NCBI RefSeq assembly: GCF_024623785.1
Contig: NZ_JANKBZ010000003.1
Span: 186,001 to 250,000, forward strand
Direction: 5' to 3'
DNA from: Archangium lipolyticum
Lineage (GTDB): Bacteria; Myxococcota; Myxococcia; Myxococcales; Myxococcaceae
Length of the DNA stretch: 64,000 nucleotides
This document shows positions 49,120 to 57,437 of this stretch, piece by piece. The notes beneath the pieces are model-generated. The model saw only the letters and a list, made by a program, of their open reading frames with translations. It was not told where the DNA came from and did no database searches. How positions within the stretch are numbered: position 1 is the stretch's first letter; each line of letters starts with the position of its first letter. The position numbers were made by a program, and so were the translations under genes.

Positions 49120-50310
49120 GTGACCACCCAACGCGTGAACATCCTGGCGCCCGAGTTCCGGGCCAACCCCCATCCCGGCTACGCCGAGCTGCGCCGCAAC
49201 ACCCCCGTCACCCGGGTGGAGCCCGCTGGGTTCTGGGCCATCTCCCGGTATGACGACGTGGCCTTCGTCATCAAGAACCCCCAGCTGTTCTCCTCCGAGG
49301 GGTTCAAGGCGGCGTGGCAGCCCGCGTGGGTGGGGTACAACCCGCTCGCCAACTCGATGCTCGCGCTGGATGGGACGAGCCACACCCGGCTGCGCACGCT
49401 GGTGAGCCGGGCCTTCAACGCCAGCGCCATCAGCCGGCTGGAGACGCGCATCCGGAAGCTCGCCAACCGGCTCGCGGATGAGCTGGTGGAGAAGGGCGAA
49501 GCGGACTTCGTCTCCACGTTCGCCATGCCGCTGCCGACGTTCGTCATCGGCGAGCTGCTCGGGCTGGACGTCTCCCTCCATCACCGGTTCAAGGACTGGT
49601 CGGACGACATCGCCAGCGTCACCCCCGAGCCCCTGAGCCCCGAGCACACCCAGCGCACGCTCGCCGCGATCGCGGACCTCACGCGCTACATCACCGAGGT
49701 CCTCGAGGCCCGCCGCCGCGTGCCCGCGGATGATCTGGTCAGCGATCTGGTGCGCGCGGAGGCGGACGGACAGCGCTTGACGGATCGGGAGATCATCGAC
49801 TTCCTGGTGCTGCTGCTCATCGCGGGCCTGGAGACGACGGTGCACCTGCTGGCCAACTCCCTGCTCTTCCTGGCCGAGCGCCCCGAGGAGCAGGCACGGC
49901 TGCGCGCGGAGCCCATGCTGGTGCCCAGGTTCATCGAGGAGATGCTGCGCTACGACTCTCCCGTCCAGTCCGTGGTGCGCATCGTCACCTCCGACGTGAC
50001 GATCTCCGGGGTGACGATTCCCAAAGGGGAGGTGGTGCTCGCCCTCATCGCCTCGGCCAACCGGGACGAGCGCCACTACCCCGAGCCCGATCGCTTCGAT
50101 CTCCACCGCGAGCAGACCAGCATCTCCTTCGGGTATGGCGCCCACTACTGCATCGGCGCGCAGCTGGCCCGGATGGAGGCCCGCTGCGGCCTGGAAGCAC
50201 TGCTCTCCCGCTTCAGCGGCTTCAAGCGGACCTCCGCCGAGCTGACCTGGAGCCAGGCCATCACGGTTCGCGGGCCTCACACGCTGCCTCTCCGGTTCAT
50301 CCCGGCCTGA
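49120..50310 (+). CDS. cytochrome P450
   Basis: The start is GTG at 49120, six bases after GGAG. The 396-residue length and all core motifs fit a soluble class I bacterial P450: I-helix AGLETT (235-240, Glu in place of the usual Asp), ExxR at E274-R277, and heme loop FGYGAHYCIG (Cys344). A ferredoxin and reductase are needed; the Rieske ferredoxin at 55462 is not an obvious partner. It converges on the cyclase gene and may belong to the catabolic regulon or be independent. Confidence 0.95.
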   Translation: MTTQRVNILAPEFRANPHPGYAELRRNTPVTRVEPAGFWAISRYDDVAFVIKNPQLFSSEGFKAAWQPAWVGYNPLANSMLALDGTSHTRLRTLVSRAFNASAISRLETRIRKLANRLADELVEKGEADFVSTFAMPLPTFVIGELLGLDVSLHHRFKDWSDDIASVTPEPLSPEHTQRTLAAIADLTRYITEVLEARRRVPADDLVSDLVRAEADGQRLTDREIIDFLVLLLIAGLETTVHLLANSLLFLAERPEEQARLRAEPMLVPRFIEEMLRYDSPVQSVVRIVTSDVTISGVTIPKGEVVLALIASANRDERHYPEPDRFDLHREQTSISFGYGAHYCIGAQLARMEARCGLEALLSRFSGFKRTSAELTWSQAITVRGPHTLPLRFIPA

Positions 50311-50322
50311 TGGAGGGCGCAG

Positions 50323-51108
50323 CTAGTTCGAGAAGATGGCGACGGCGCGCGTGAAGCCGGCCGAGCCGTTCTTGATCTTATAGGGGAAGCACGCGACCGT
50401 GTAGCCAACGGGCGGCAGCAGGTCGAGGTTGGTGAGCTTCTCCATCTGTCCGTAACCCATGTCACGGCCGGCCTTGTGGCCCTCCCAGATGATCGACGCG
50501 TCGCCGGTCTTCGCGAACCTCTCGCGCGTGTACTTGAAGGGCGCATCCCAGCTCCACGCGTCCGTGCCGACCACGCGCACGCCCCGCTCCAGCAAGTAGA
50601 GGGTCGCCTCGCGGCCCATGCCGCAGCCCGCGTCCAGATAGCCGGGCTTGCCATAGAGCGCGGCCGCGGAGGTGTTCACGAGCACGATGTCGAAAGGCTG
50701 GAGCGTATGGCCGATGCGCTTCAGCTCCGCCTCGACCTCCGCGGCCGTGACGACATGGCCGTTGGGCCGGTCCCGGAAGTCGAGCTTCACCCCCGGGCGG
50801 AAGCACCAGTCGAGCGGCAGCGCTTCGATGCCGTAGGCCGGCTTGCCGCCGTCCGTGGTCGAGGCGTAGTGCCAGGGCGCGTCCATGTGCGTACCGTTGT
50901 GGGCGGTGAGCTTCATCCGCTCGCCCGCCCACCCCTCGCGTCCGGGCAGGTGGTCGGGGGTGAGGCCAGGGAACATCGTGGCCATCTCCTCCGCGCCCGC
51001 CGCGTGATCCGAGTACTCGATGTGCGGCAGGAGCGAGGGCGGATCCGTGTAGGCACTGTTCTCGAGCGTGACGGAGAGATCGACGAAGCGCAGCCCCTTG
51101 GTGTTCAT
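50323..51108 (-). CDS. cyclase-family (kynurenine formamidase-like) metal hydrolase
   Basis: The 261-residue protein carries the metal motif H70-NGTH74-M-D76-APW-H80 of the Cyclase (PF04199) family, whose members hydrolyse amides or lactones or cyclise polyketides. AAGGG precedes the ATG. It is divergent from an FAH-family gene across a 177-bp region that holds the same 15-bp palindrome as the LysR/operon promoter, which places it in the LysR regulon. Confidence 0.88.
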   Translation of the reverse strand: MNTKGLRFVDLSVTLENSAYTDPPSLLPHIEYSDHAAGAEEMATMFPGLTPDHLPGREGWAGERMKLTAHNGTHMDAPWHYASTTDGGKPAYGIEALPLDWCFRPGVKLDFRDRPNGHVVTAAEVEAELKRIGHTLQPFDIVLVNTSAAALYGKPGYLDAGCGMGREATLYLLERGVRVVGTDAWSWDAPFKYTRERFAKTGDASIIWEGHKAGRDMGYGQMEKLTNLDLLPPVGYTVACFPYKIKNGSAGFTRAVAIFSN

Positions 51109-51200
51109 GTCGTGGCCCTTCCCGCATGTGGCTCGCATTCCGAGCCGTGTCCGGCCTGGAGGATCACGCACTGCTAGCGCACGGGGGAACGCGGTTCTCG

Positions 51201-51241
51201 CGATACCAACCATCGGCGCCACCGATGGGTGGCATCGATAC
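51201..51241. promoter_or_regulatory. NodD-type LysR box between the cyclase and FAH genes
   Basis: ATC (51212-51214), nine bases, GAT (51224-51226) form the palindrome ATCGGCG-CCA-CCGAT, flanked by CGATAC at 51201-51206 and 51236-51241. The same ATCGGCG-N3-CCGAT sequence stands in the promoter of the LysR gene at 53214-53228. ATC-N9-GAT is the known core of NodD/nod-box-like operators. Confidence 0.7.
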
Positions 51242-51285
51242 AACCGGCTTCCCGGGCTCCGGGTGACGGTTTATGGAACTCCGTC

Positions 51286-52269
51286 ATGAAGCTGGGAACG
51301 CTCGAGAATGGAACCCGGGACGGGATGTTGGTCGTCGTTTCGCGCGACCTGCGCCGGGCGGTGCATGCCCGTCCCATCGTGTCCACGATGCAGGATGCCA
51401 TCGAGAACTGGGCGGAGGTCGAGCCCGCCCTGAGAGCGCTCTCCGACGCGCTGAACGCCGGGACCGCGCCCCACGCGTTCGACTTCGACCCGGCCGCCGC
51501 GATGGCACCCCTGCCTCGGGCCTACCAGTGGTGCGACGGCTCGGCCTTCCTCAACCATGGCCGGCTCATGGAGAGGGCCTTTGGCATCGCCCCCGTCCCC
51601 GACTTCGAGACCGTTCCCTTGATGTACCAGGGCGCGTCGGACGACTTCCTCGGGCCCCGGGCCGATGTCCCGCTTCCGAGCGAGACCCATGGCATCGACT
51701 TCGAGGGCGAGTTCGCCATCATGGTGGACGATGTGCCCATGGGCTGCACGGCCGGACAGGCCGCGGGTCACATCAAGCTGCTGCTCCAGGTGAACGACGT
51801 CAGCCTCCGCGCCTTCACGCCCATCGAGATGAAGAAGGGCTTCGGCTTCCTCCAGGCCAAGCCCTCGTCCAGCTTCGCGCCCGTCGCCGTCACGCCCGAT
51901 GAGCTCGGCGGTGCCTGGAAGGATGGGCGCGTGCACCTGCCCTTGAACGTGTGCTGGAACGGCGAGTGGTTCGGACACCCGAACGGCGGGGAGATGAACT
52001 TCAGCTTCCACCAGCTCATCGCGCATGCGGCGGCGACCCGCAGGCTCCGGGCCGGGACGGTGATTGGCTCGGGGACGGTCTCGAACGCCGATTCCAGCGC
52101 GGGCTCCGCCTGCATCGCGGAGCGCCGGGCCCTGGAGATGCTCGCGCACGGGAAGCCGGTCTCCGGCTTCATGCGTTTCGGGGACACCGTGCGCATGGAA
52201 GTCTTCGACTCCGAGGGCCGCAGTGTCTTTGGCGCGATCGACCAGAAGGTGGTCCCCGCGCTGCCCTGA
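51286..52269 (+). CDS. fumarylacetoacetate hydrolase (FAH) family protein
   Basis: The 327-residue protein begins MKLGTLENGTRDGMLVVVSR, the usual N-terminus of the FAH/2-keto-4-pentenoate hydratase group, and has the metal-site region GIDFEGEFAIMVDDVPMG with acidic ligands, plus FGFLQAKPSSSF and GSGTVSNAD. These enzymes cleave C-C bonds of 1,3-diketo acids or hydrate dienoates, late steps of aromatic degradation. A second, unrelated-length FAH gene lies in the neighbouring operon (55815). Confidence 0.9.
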   Translation: MKLGTLENGTRDGMLVVVSRDLRRAVHARPIVSTMQDAIENWAEVEPALRALSDALNAGTAPHAFDFDPAAAMAPLPRAYQWCDGSAFLNHGRLMERAFGIAPVPDFETVPLMYQGASDDFLGPRADVPLPSETHGIDFEGEFAIMVDDVPMGCTAGQAAGHIKLLLQVNDVSLRAFTPIEMKKGFGFLQAKPSSSFAPVAVTPDELGGAWKDGRVHLPLNVCWNGEWFGHPNGGEMNFSFHQLIAHAAATRRLRAGTVIGSGTVSNADSSAGSACIAERRALEMLAHGKPVSGFMRFGDTVRMEVFDSEGRSVFGAIDQKVVPALP

Positions 52270-52279
52270 GCGGGATGTC

Positions 52280-53200
52280 TCAGGGGCCCTGGCGGGATTC
52301 CTGTTCGGCCACACACGTCTGGAAGAGCCCGCGCATCCAGGTCAGGCCCGGGTCGGACTCGAAGTAGCGGCTCCACTGAACCATCTCGACGAGGGGAGGG
52401 AAGTCGATCGGCGACGTCAGGAGGCGGAGCGGCAGGAATCGCGCATAGAGCCTGGCCAGGCGGGAATGCATCGTCGCGATCAGGTCCGTACCGACGAGCA
52501 GGTGGGGCACGGTGCAGAAGCTGGGGACGGTCACCTCGATCCGGCGCTCATGCCCGAACCGCTCCAGGAACCCCTGTTCGGCGGACGGCGACTGTTTGGC
52601 GAGACTGACGCCGATGTGTCCCGACTCCAGGTACTGCTCGAGCGAGAGGGCGTCGCCCACCCGGGTGTTGCCCGTCCAGACGACGCAGCAGTAGGTCTCC
52701 TCGAAGAGGACCTCCTTGGGATGGAGGTCCAGCAGGTACGTGTCTGGCGTGATGACGAAGTCGATCTCCCCCCGTTGAAGGGACTCGCCCGTGGCGACTC
52801 CAGGGGGAATGAGCTCCAGCGAGATTCCTGGTGCCACGTGCTTGAGCTGGCGCAACACGTCCGCGAGCAATACCTCGGTGACGTAATCGGACGTGACGAT
52901 CCTGAACGTGCGCCGGGCCGACGCCGGGTCGAAGCTGGGCATCGCCTCGACCGCGGACTGGATGCGCAACAAGATGTCCCGGATCTTCTGGGCGAGGCTC
53001 TCCGCCCGGGGCGTCGGAACCATCTGGCGCCCGACCTGCACCAGGAGCTCGTCACCGAAGAACTCCCGCAGCCGCCCGAGCGCGCCGCTCATGGCTGACT
53101 GACTCAAATGCAGCCGGGCGGCCGCCCGAGAGACATTCCGCTCCTCGAGCAGGACATCCAGGGCCACCAGCAGGTTCAGGTCCAGGTTCTGGAACCGCAT
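52280..53200 (-). CDS. NodD-like LysR-type regulator
   Basis: The 306-residue protein starts MRFQNLDLNLLVALDVLLEE with HTH residues VSRAAARLHLSQSAMSGALG and GRQMVPTPRAESLA, very close to the NodD/NodD-like branch of LysR regulators, which often respond to flavonoids and related phenolics. The ATG at 53200 is preferred over 53215, because the latter would lie inside the operator. The gene is divergent from the seven-gene catabolic operon and shares an operator with the cyclase/FAH promoter, so it likely controls both and itself. Confidence 0.9.
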   Translation of the reverse strand: MRFQNLDLNLLVALDVLLEERNVSRAAARLHLSQSAMSGALGRLREFFGDELLVQVGRQMVPTPRAESLAQKIRDILLRIQSAVEAMPSFDPASARRTFRIVTSDYVTEVLLADVLRQLKHVAPGISLELIPPGVATGESLQRGEIDFVITPDTYLLDLHPKEVLFEETYCCVVWTGNTRVGDALSLEQYLESGHIGVSLAKQSPSAEQGFLERFGHERRIEVTVPSFCTVPHLLVGTDLIATMHSRLARLYARFLPLRLLTSPIDFPPLVEMVQWSRYFESDPGLTWMRGLFQTCVAEQESRQGP

Positions 53201-53213
53201 GGCCCCATCATGC

Positions 53214-53261
53214 ATCGGCGGGGCCGATACTTCGTATCGGGAAATACGGCTTCTCCGATAC
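53214..53261. promoter_or_regulatory. NodD-type LysR box plus CCGATAC palindrome upstream of the catabolic operon
   Basis: ATC (53214-53216), nine bases, GAT (53226-53228) make ATCGGCG-GGG-CCGAT. It overlaps a second perfect palindrome, CCGATAC-TTC-GTATCGG (53224-53240), and a third half-site CCGATAC is at 53255-53261. The array lies 14 bases upstream of the LysR start and 50-100 bases upstream of the hydrolase start, as expected for recognition and activation sites. Confidence 0.75.
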
Positions 53262-53313
53262 CTCGGGGATTCTTAAGTAATGCACCGGACGCATCCAGCG
53301 AGGGCCGCCCCCC

Positions 53314-54471
53314 ATGTTTCGCTACTTCCCCAAGAACTACGTCTGGAATCTGTCGGTCGACCTCGCGATCGAGATGGGCGCGCGCATCGGAGAGATCGAG
53401 GAGATGTGCGCGCCGCTGCTCGCCGCTTCGGAACAGCCCGATGCCGAGGGCACGCGCGCCTTCATGCGCACCTGGGTCGCGATGGGCGACAAGCTGTGCG
53501 CGCTGGCGGAGGACGACGAGCGCGCCGGCCGGTTGATTTCGGCCGGCGACAAGTTGCAGCGCGCCTCGATGTACTACCTCACCGCCGAGCGCATGCAGGC
53601 CCATGGCAACCCCGAGCGCAAGGCGCTGTACGCCCGCGTGCTCGAGACCTTCAAGAAGGGCACGGCGTTGTCGCATGCCAACTGCGAGCGGGTGGAGATC
53701 CCGTATGAGGGGACGCACCTGGCGGGCCTCTACACCCGCGCCGAAGGCGTGAGCGGCCGCCAGCCGCTCCTGGTGCAGGTGAACGGCTTGGACAGCACCA
53801 AGGAGATGAAATACTTCGTGGGCCTGCCACGCTGGTTGGCGCAACGCGGCGTGGCCTCGCTGGTGATCGACCAGCCCGGCACCGGCGAGGCGCTGCGCCT
53901 GCACGGCCTGAAGGCCGTGTACGACAGCGAGCGCTGGGCCAGCAAGGTGGTCGACTGGCTGGAGACCCGCGAGGACATCGATGCCAGGCGCATCGGTCTC
54001 GAAGGCGTGTCGCTCGGCGGCTACTTCTGCCCGCGGGCGGTGGCCTTCGAGCCGCGGTTCGCGATGGGCGTGGTCTGGGGCGCCAACCACGACTGGCGTG
54101 ACGTGCAGAAGAAGCGGCTGCAGAAGGAGGGCAGCTTCCCGGTGCCGCACTACTGGGAACATGTGCGTTGGGTCTGGGGCGCGAAGGACATGGATGACTT
54201 CCTGCGCATCGCCGAGAACGTGCACCTCGACGGTGTGCTCGACCGCATCCGGGTGCCCTTCCTCGTCACCCATGGCGAGAAGGACTCGCAGATCCCCCTG
54301 AAGTGGGCCGAGCGCACCTACGAGCAGCTGGTCAACAGCCCGAAGCGCGAGCTCAAGGTGTTCACCGCGCGCGAAGGCGGCGTGCAGCACAGCAGCTTCG
54401 ACAACAGCGCCAACGCTGGCGCCTTCATCGCCGACTGGGTCGCCGAAACCCTGGGCGGCCGTACTGCCTGA
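53314..54471 (+). CDS. alpha/beta hydrolase, C-C bond hydrolase (dihydroxypseudooxynicotine hydrolase-like)
   Basis: The 385-residue protein has a helical N-terminal cap (1-125), then an alpha/beta core with nucleophile elbow GVSLGGY (Ser233), acid Asp324 (THGEKDSQIP) and His359 (VQHSSFD). The large N-terminal domain and the DQPGTGEALRLHG loop match the FrsA/2,6-dihydroxypseudooxynicotine hydrolase group, which cleave aryl ketone C-C bonds. First gene of the operon; likely hydrolyses a ring-fission or acyl-phenol intermediate. Confidence 0.85.
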   Translation: MFRYFPKNYVWNLSVDLAIEMGARIGEIEEMCAPLLAASEQPDAEGTRAFMRTWVAMGDKLCALAEDDERAGRLISAGDKLQRASMYYLTAERMQAHGNPERKALYARVLETFKKGTALSHANCERVEIPYEGTHLAGLYTRAEGVSGRQPLLVQVNGLDSTKEMKYFVGLPRWLAQRGVASLVIDQPGTGEALRLHGLKAVYDSERWASKVVDWLETREDIDARRIGLEGVSLGGYFCPRAVAFEPRFAMGVVWGANHDWRDVQKKRLQKEGSFPVPHYWEHVRWVWGAKDMDDFLRIAENVHLDGVLDRIRVPFLVTHGEKDSQIPLKWAERTYEQLVNSPKRELKVFTAREGGVQHSSFDNSANAGAFIADWVAETLGGRTA

Positions 54472-54496
54472 TCACCCCATCGACAAGGAAGCCCTC

Positions 54497-55450
54497 ATGA
54501 ACATCATCGGACCCGACGCACTGGTCTTCGGCGTCGACGACGTGGCCGCCTGCTGCCAGTACCTGCTGGACTACGGCCTGCGCGGCGTGGACGTGAACGC
54601 GCAGGGCGGCCGCTTCGAGGCCCTCGATGGCACGCACATCGTCATCAAGCACCACTCCGACCCCAGTCTGCCGCCCGCCATGGGCACCGCCAGCCAACTG
54701 CGCGAAACCGTCTACGGCGTGGCCGACAACGCGACCCTGGAGCTCATCGCCACGGAGCTCGGCCGCGACCGCGAGGTGCGCCGCGATGCCCATGGCCGCC
54801 TGCACACGGTGGACGACATGGGCTTCGCGCTGGCCTTCCAGGTCACCGTGCGGCGGCCGCTGACGCTGGCTGGCGAGACCGTCAACGCCCCCGGCAACCC
54901 CGCGCAACGCCCGGTGAACGTGATCGGCGTGGACCCAACCCGCGAGGCGCTGCCGCGCACGTTGTCGCACGTGGTGTATTTCGTGCCCGACTCCGCCAAG
55001 GCGGAGGCCTTCTACGTCAAGCGCCTCGGCTTCGTCTGCACGGACCGCTTCACCGGCGTGGGCCCCTTCCTGCGCCCGGCCGGCACGAACGACCACCACA
55101 CGCTGTTCATGATCCAGACCCCGCCGCAGATGAAGGGCGTCGAGCACTTCACCTTCCACATGGGCGGACCGACGGAGGTGATGCTGGCCGGCACTCGCTT
55201 CGTCGAGAAGGGCTATCAGTCGTTCTGGGGACCGGGCCGGCACCGCTTCGGCTCCAACTGGTTCTGGTACTTCAACAGCCCGCTCGGCTGCCATGTGGAA
55301 TACGACGCCGACATGGACCAGCACGATCAGCGATGGTCCGCACGCGAAGCGCCGATGAGCGCCGACGCCTCGCAGCTGTTCCTGTTCCAGCACCGTGCCA
55401 AATGGGCACCGGGTGGTCCGCCGCCGCCTGGCGCCCCCGGCAAGCACTGA
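54497..55450 (+). CDS. two-domain VOC extradiol-type dioxygenase
   Basis: The 317-residue protein has two glyoxalase-fold modules. The second, catalytic module contains the iron set His158 (TLSHVVYFV), His217 (GVEHFTFHMGG) and Glu268 (CHVEYDADMD), with acid/base His near 200 (DHHTLFM). This is the layout of type I extradiol ring-cleavage enzymes such as 2,3-dihydroxybiphenyl dioxygenase. It should open a catechol or pyrogallol-type ring made by the FAD hydroxylase of the same operon. Confidence 0.88.
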   Translation: MNIIGPDALVFGVDDVAACCQYLLDYGLRGVDVNAQGGRFEALDGTHIVIKHHSDPSLPPAMGTASQLRETVYGVADNATLELIATELGRDREVRRDAHGRLHTVDDMGFALAFQVTVRRPLTLAGETVNAPGNPAQRPVNVIGVDPTREALPRTLSHVVYFVPDSAKAEAFYVKRLGFVCTDRFTGVGPFLRPAGTNDHHTLFMIQTPPQMKGVEHFTFHMGGPTEVMLAGTRFVEKGYQSFWGPGRHRFGSNWFWYFNSPLGCHVEYDADMDQHDQRWSAREAPMSADASQLFLFQHRAKWAPGGPPPPGAPGKH

Positions 55451-55461
55451 TCCATCCGGCC

Positions 55462-55812
55462 ATGAGTCGCGGGGTCTTCCTGTGCCGGCTCGACGAGCTG
55501 CCCGACGGGCAGTCGCGCGGCTTCGATCCGCTGGGCACCGGCCGCGACACCCTGCTGGTGGTGCGCCGGGGCCGCGACCTGCACGCCTGGCGCGATGATT
55601 GTCCCCACCAGCCCGGCGCGCCCATGGCCTGGCGCAAGGACGCCTACCTCAGCCGCGACGGCAGCCGCATCGTCTGCCATGCCCACGGCGCGCGGTTCGA
55701 CATCGCCACCGGCATCTGCACGCTCGGACCTTGTCTGGGGCAGGCACTGACCCGTGTGCCCCTGCTGCTGGATTCCGCTGATCACGTCTACGCCACACTC
55801 GAGGAGGAGTGA
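55462..55812 (+). CDS. Rieske [2Fe-2S] ferredoxin
   Basis: The 116-residue protein from the ATG at 55462 carries C47-PH49 and C72-HAH75-type ligands (DDCPHQPGAP, VCHAHGARFD). It is a stand-alone small Rieske protein, an electron carrier or regulator for an oxygenase. Eleven bp separate it from the dioxygenase gene and two from the FAH gene. Similar small Rieske genes accompany flavonoid-degrading monooxygenase/dioxygenase pairs. Confidence 0.9.
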   Translation: MSRGVFLCRLDELPDGQSRGFDPLGTGRDTLLVVRRGRDLHAWRDDCPHQPGAPMAWRKDAYLSRDGSRIVCHAHGARFDIATGICTLGPCLGQALTRVPLLLDSADHVYATLEEE

Positions 55813-55814
55813 CC

Positions 55815-56840
55815 ATGGGCGAGCAAGCCCGCTTTTCAATCGGTACCTTCGCGGTCGCGGGAAGCCCGTCCTTTCCCGGCCTCGTCATCGACGAACAGGT
55901 CGTCGCGCTCGAGGCGCTCGCGCCACTCGCCGCCAGTCTCGGCCAGCCGCTCGTTGGCACCGCCTCCGTCCAGGAGCTCCTCCAGGAGTGGCCGCGCAAC
56001 TTCGCGACGTTGAGCCGGGTCGCGGAGCTGATCCGCACGGGTGGGGCGCCCCGGGTGGCCTCGCTCCTGGTTCCGGTCAGCAGGCTCCAGGTCCGGGCAC
56101 CGCTCCCGCAGCCCCGGCAGATCTATTGCTCCGGGGCGAACTACCGCAAGCACGTCATCGATCTCATCATCGACCAGAAGAGCCACCTCACGGAGAAGAT
56201 GTCCGCCGAGGAGCGCCAGGCCTACGGCGAGAAGCTCATGGACGAGCGCGCGGCGAAGGGCAAGCCGTTCGTCTTCTTCAAGGCCTCGTCCGCGGTGGTG
56301 GGCCCCTACGACTCCGTCGTGCTGCCCCGGGACGTGAGCCAGGCCGACTGGGAGCTCGAGCTGGGCGTGGTGATCGGCCGGCCCGCCCGGCGCGTGTCCC
56401 GCGCGGAGGCGCTCGAGTACGTCGCCGGCTACGTGGTCGTGAACGACCTCACCAGCCGCGAGCTCGTCTACCGCCCGGACGTTCCGCAGATGGGCATGGA
56501 TTGGATGGCCAGCAAGAGCTCGCCGACCTTCCTTCCCATGGGTCCCTACCTGGTGCCCGCCACCTTCGTGGACAACCCGCAGGACCTGCGCGTCACGCTC
56601 AAGCTCAACGGCGAGACCATGCAGGACGAGAGCACGGCCGACATGATCTTCGACGTCGCGCGCCTCATCGAGTTCATCTCGTCCCACGTCCAGCTGCTGC
56701 CGGGAGACGTGCTCTGCACCGGTTCACCCGCTGGCAATGGCACCCACTACAACCGCTTCCTGCGCCCGGGCGATGTCCTGGAGGGCTCCATCACCGGGCT
56801 CGGCACCCAGCGCAATCCCTGCATCGTGGAGGAGGACTGA
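55815..56840 (+). CDS. fumarylacetoacetate hydrolase family protein
   Basis: The ATG at 55815 follows GGAGGAG. The 341-residue protein has IYCSGANYRKHVIDL, FVFFKASSAVVGPYD, and the metal-binding core WELELGVVIGRPARR then VNDLTSRELV, GPYLVPATF and GDVLCTGSPAGNG. It belongs to the FAH/HpaG-like group acting on oxo-enoic acids. In this operon it probably hydrolyses or hydrates the product released by the C-C hydrolase. Confidence 0.92.
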   Translation: MGEQARFSIGTFAVAGSPSFPGLVIDEQVVALEALAPLAASLGQPLVGTASVQELLQEWPRNFATLSRVAELIRTGGAPRVASLLVPVSRLQVRAPLPQPRQIYCSGANYRKHVIDLIIDQKSHLTEKMSAEERQAYGEKLMDERAAKGKPFVFFKASSAVVGPYDSVVLPRDVSQADWELELGVVIGRPARRVSRAEALEYVAGYVVVNDLTSRELVYRPDVPQMGMDWMASKSSPTFLPMGPYLVPATFVDNPQDLRVTLKLNGETMQDESTADMIFDVARLIEFISSHVQLLPGDVLCTGSPAGNGTHYNRFLRPGDVLEGSITGLGTQRNPCIVEED

Positions 56841-56843
56841 GCC

Positions 56844-57416
56844 ATGGCGACGGACCGACGGCTCGTGGTGGACCTCCACTGCCACGCCCTGAGCCTCGAC
56901 GTGGAGCGCCTGGTCGCGGACCGGCCGGAGAAGAAGGCGGAGCCGCAGCTGCAACTCCGCGCCCAGGGTGAAGCGTCCACGGTGCACAACGCCACCGTCA
57001 TGCTCCCGAAGGCGATGCCCAAGCTGACGGACATCGAGCTGCGCCTGCGCGACATGGACGCCATGGGCGTGGACATCCAGGTGGTCAGCCCTTCACCCAA
57101 CCAGTACTACTACTGGGCGGACGAGGAGCTCGCCCGCGAGGTCGTGCGGGTCCAGAACGAGCACATCGCCGCCCTGGCGGGTGGCCATCCTCGCCGCGTC
57201 GTCCACGACCCCGATGTCCTGCGGCGCCTCATCGAGGTCGTCGGAGCCTCGCAGGTGGTGATCGGTACCGACTATCCCTTCGACATGGGCGCATACGACG
57301 TCCAGGCATTGGTGGACGCCGTGCCGGGTCTGAGCGACGCGGAACGCGCGCGGATCCTGGGCCTCAACGCGGCCGAGCTGCTGGGCCTGAACGCGGTCGA
57401 AACGCAACGAACCTGA
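56844..57416 (+). CDS. amidohydrolase (ACMSD-like) with in-frame internal deletion
   Basis: The product has 190 residues against about 330 for the family. The N-terminal metal motif LHCHAL (His12, His14) is present, the sequence is normal through VQNEHIAALAGGHP (about 116), then jumps directly to the C-terminal VVHDPDVLRRLIEVVGASQV and GTDYPFDMG (Asp143). The central segment carrying the two other metal-binding His residues and the substrate site is missing, in frame. The gene is probably non-functional or has a reduced role, although it is translated in a tight operon. Confidence 0.8.
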   Translation: MATDRRLVVDLHCHALSLDVERLVADRPEKKAEPQLQLRAQGEASTVHNATVMLPKAMPKLTDIELRLRDMDAMGVDIQVVSPSPNQYYYWADEELAREVVRVQNEHIAALAGGHPRRVVHDPDVLRRLIEVVGASQVVIGTDYPFDMGAYDVQALVDAVPGLSDAERARILGLNAAELLGLNAVETQRT

Positions 57417-57437
57417 AGAACCAAGGAGACATTCAAG

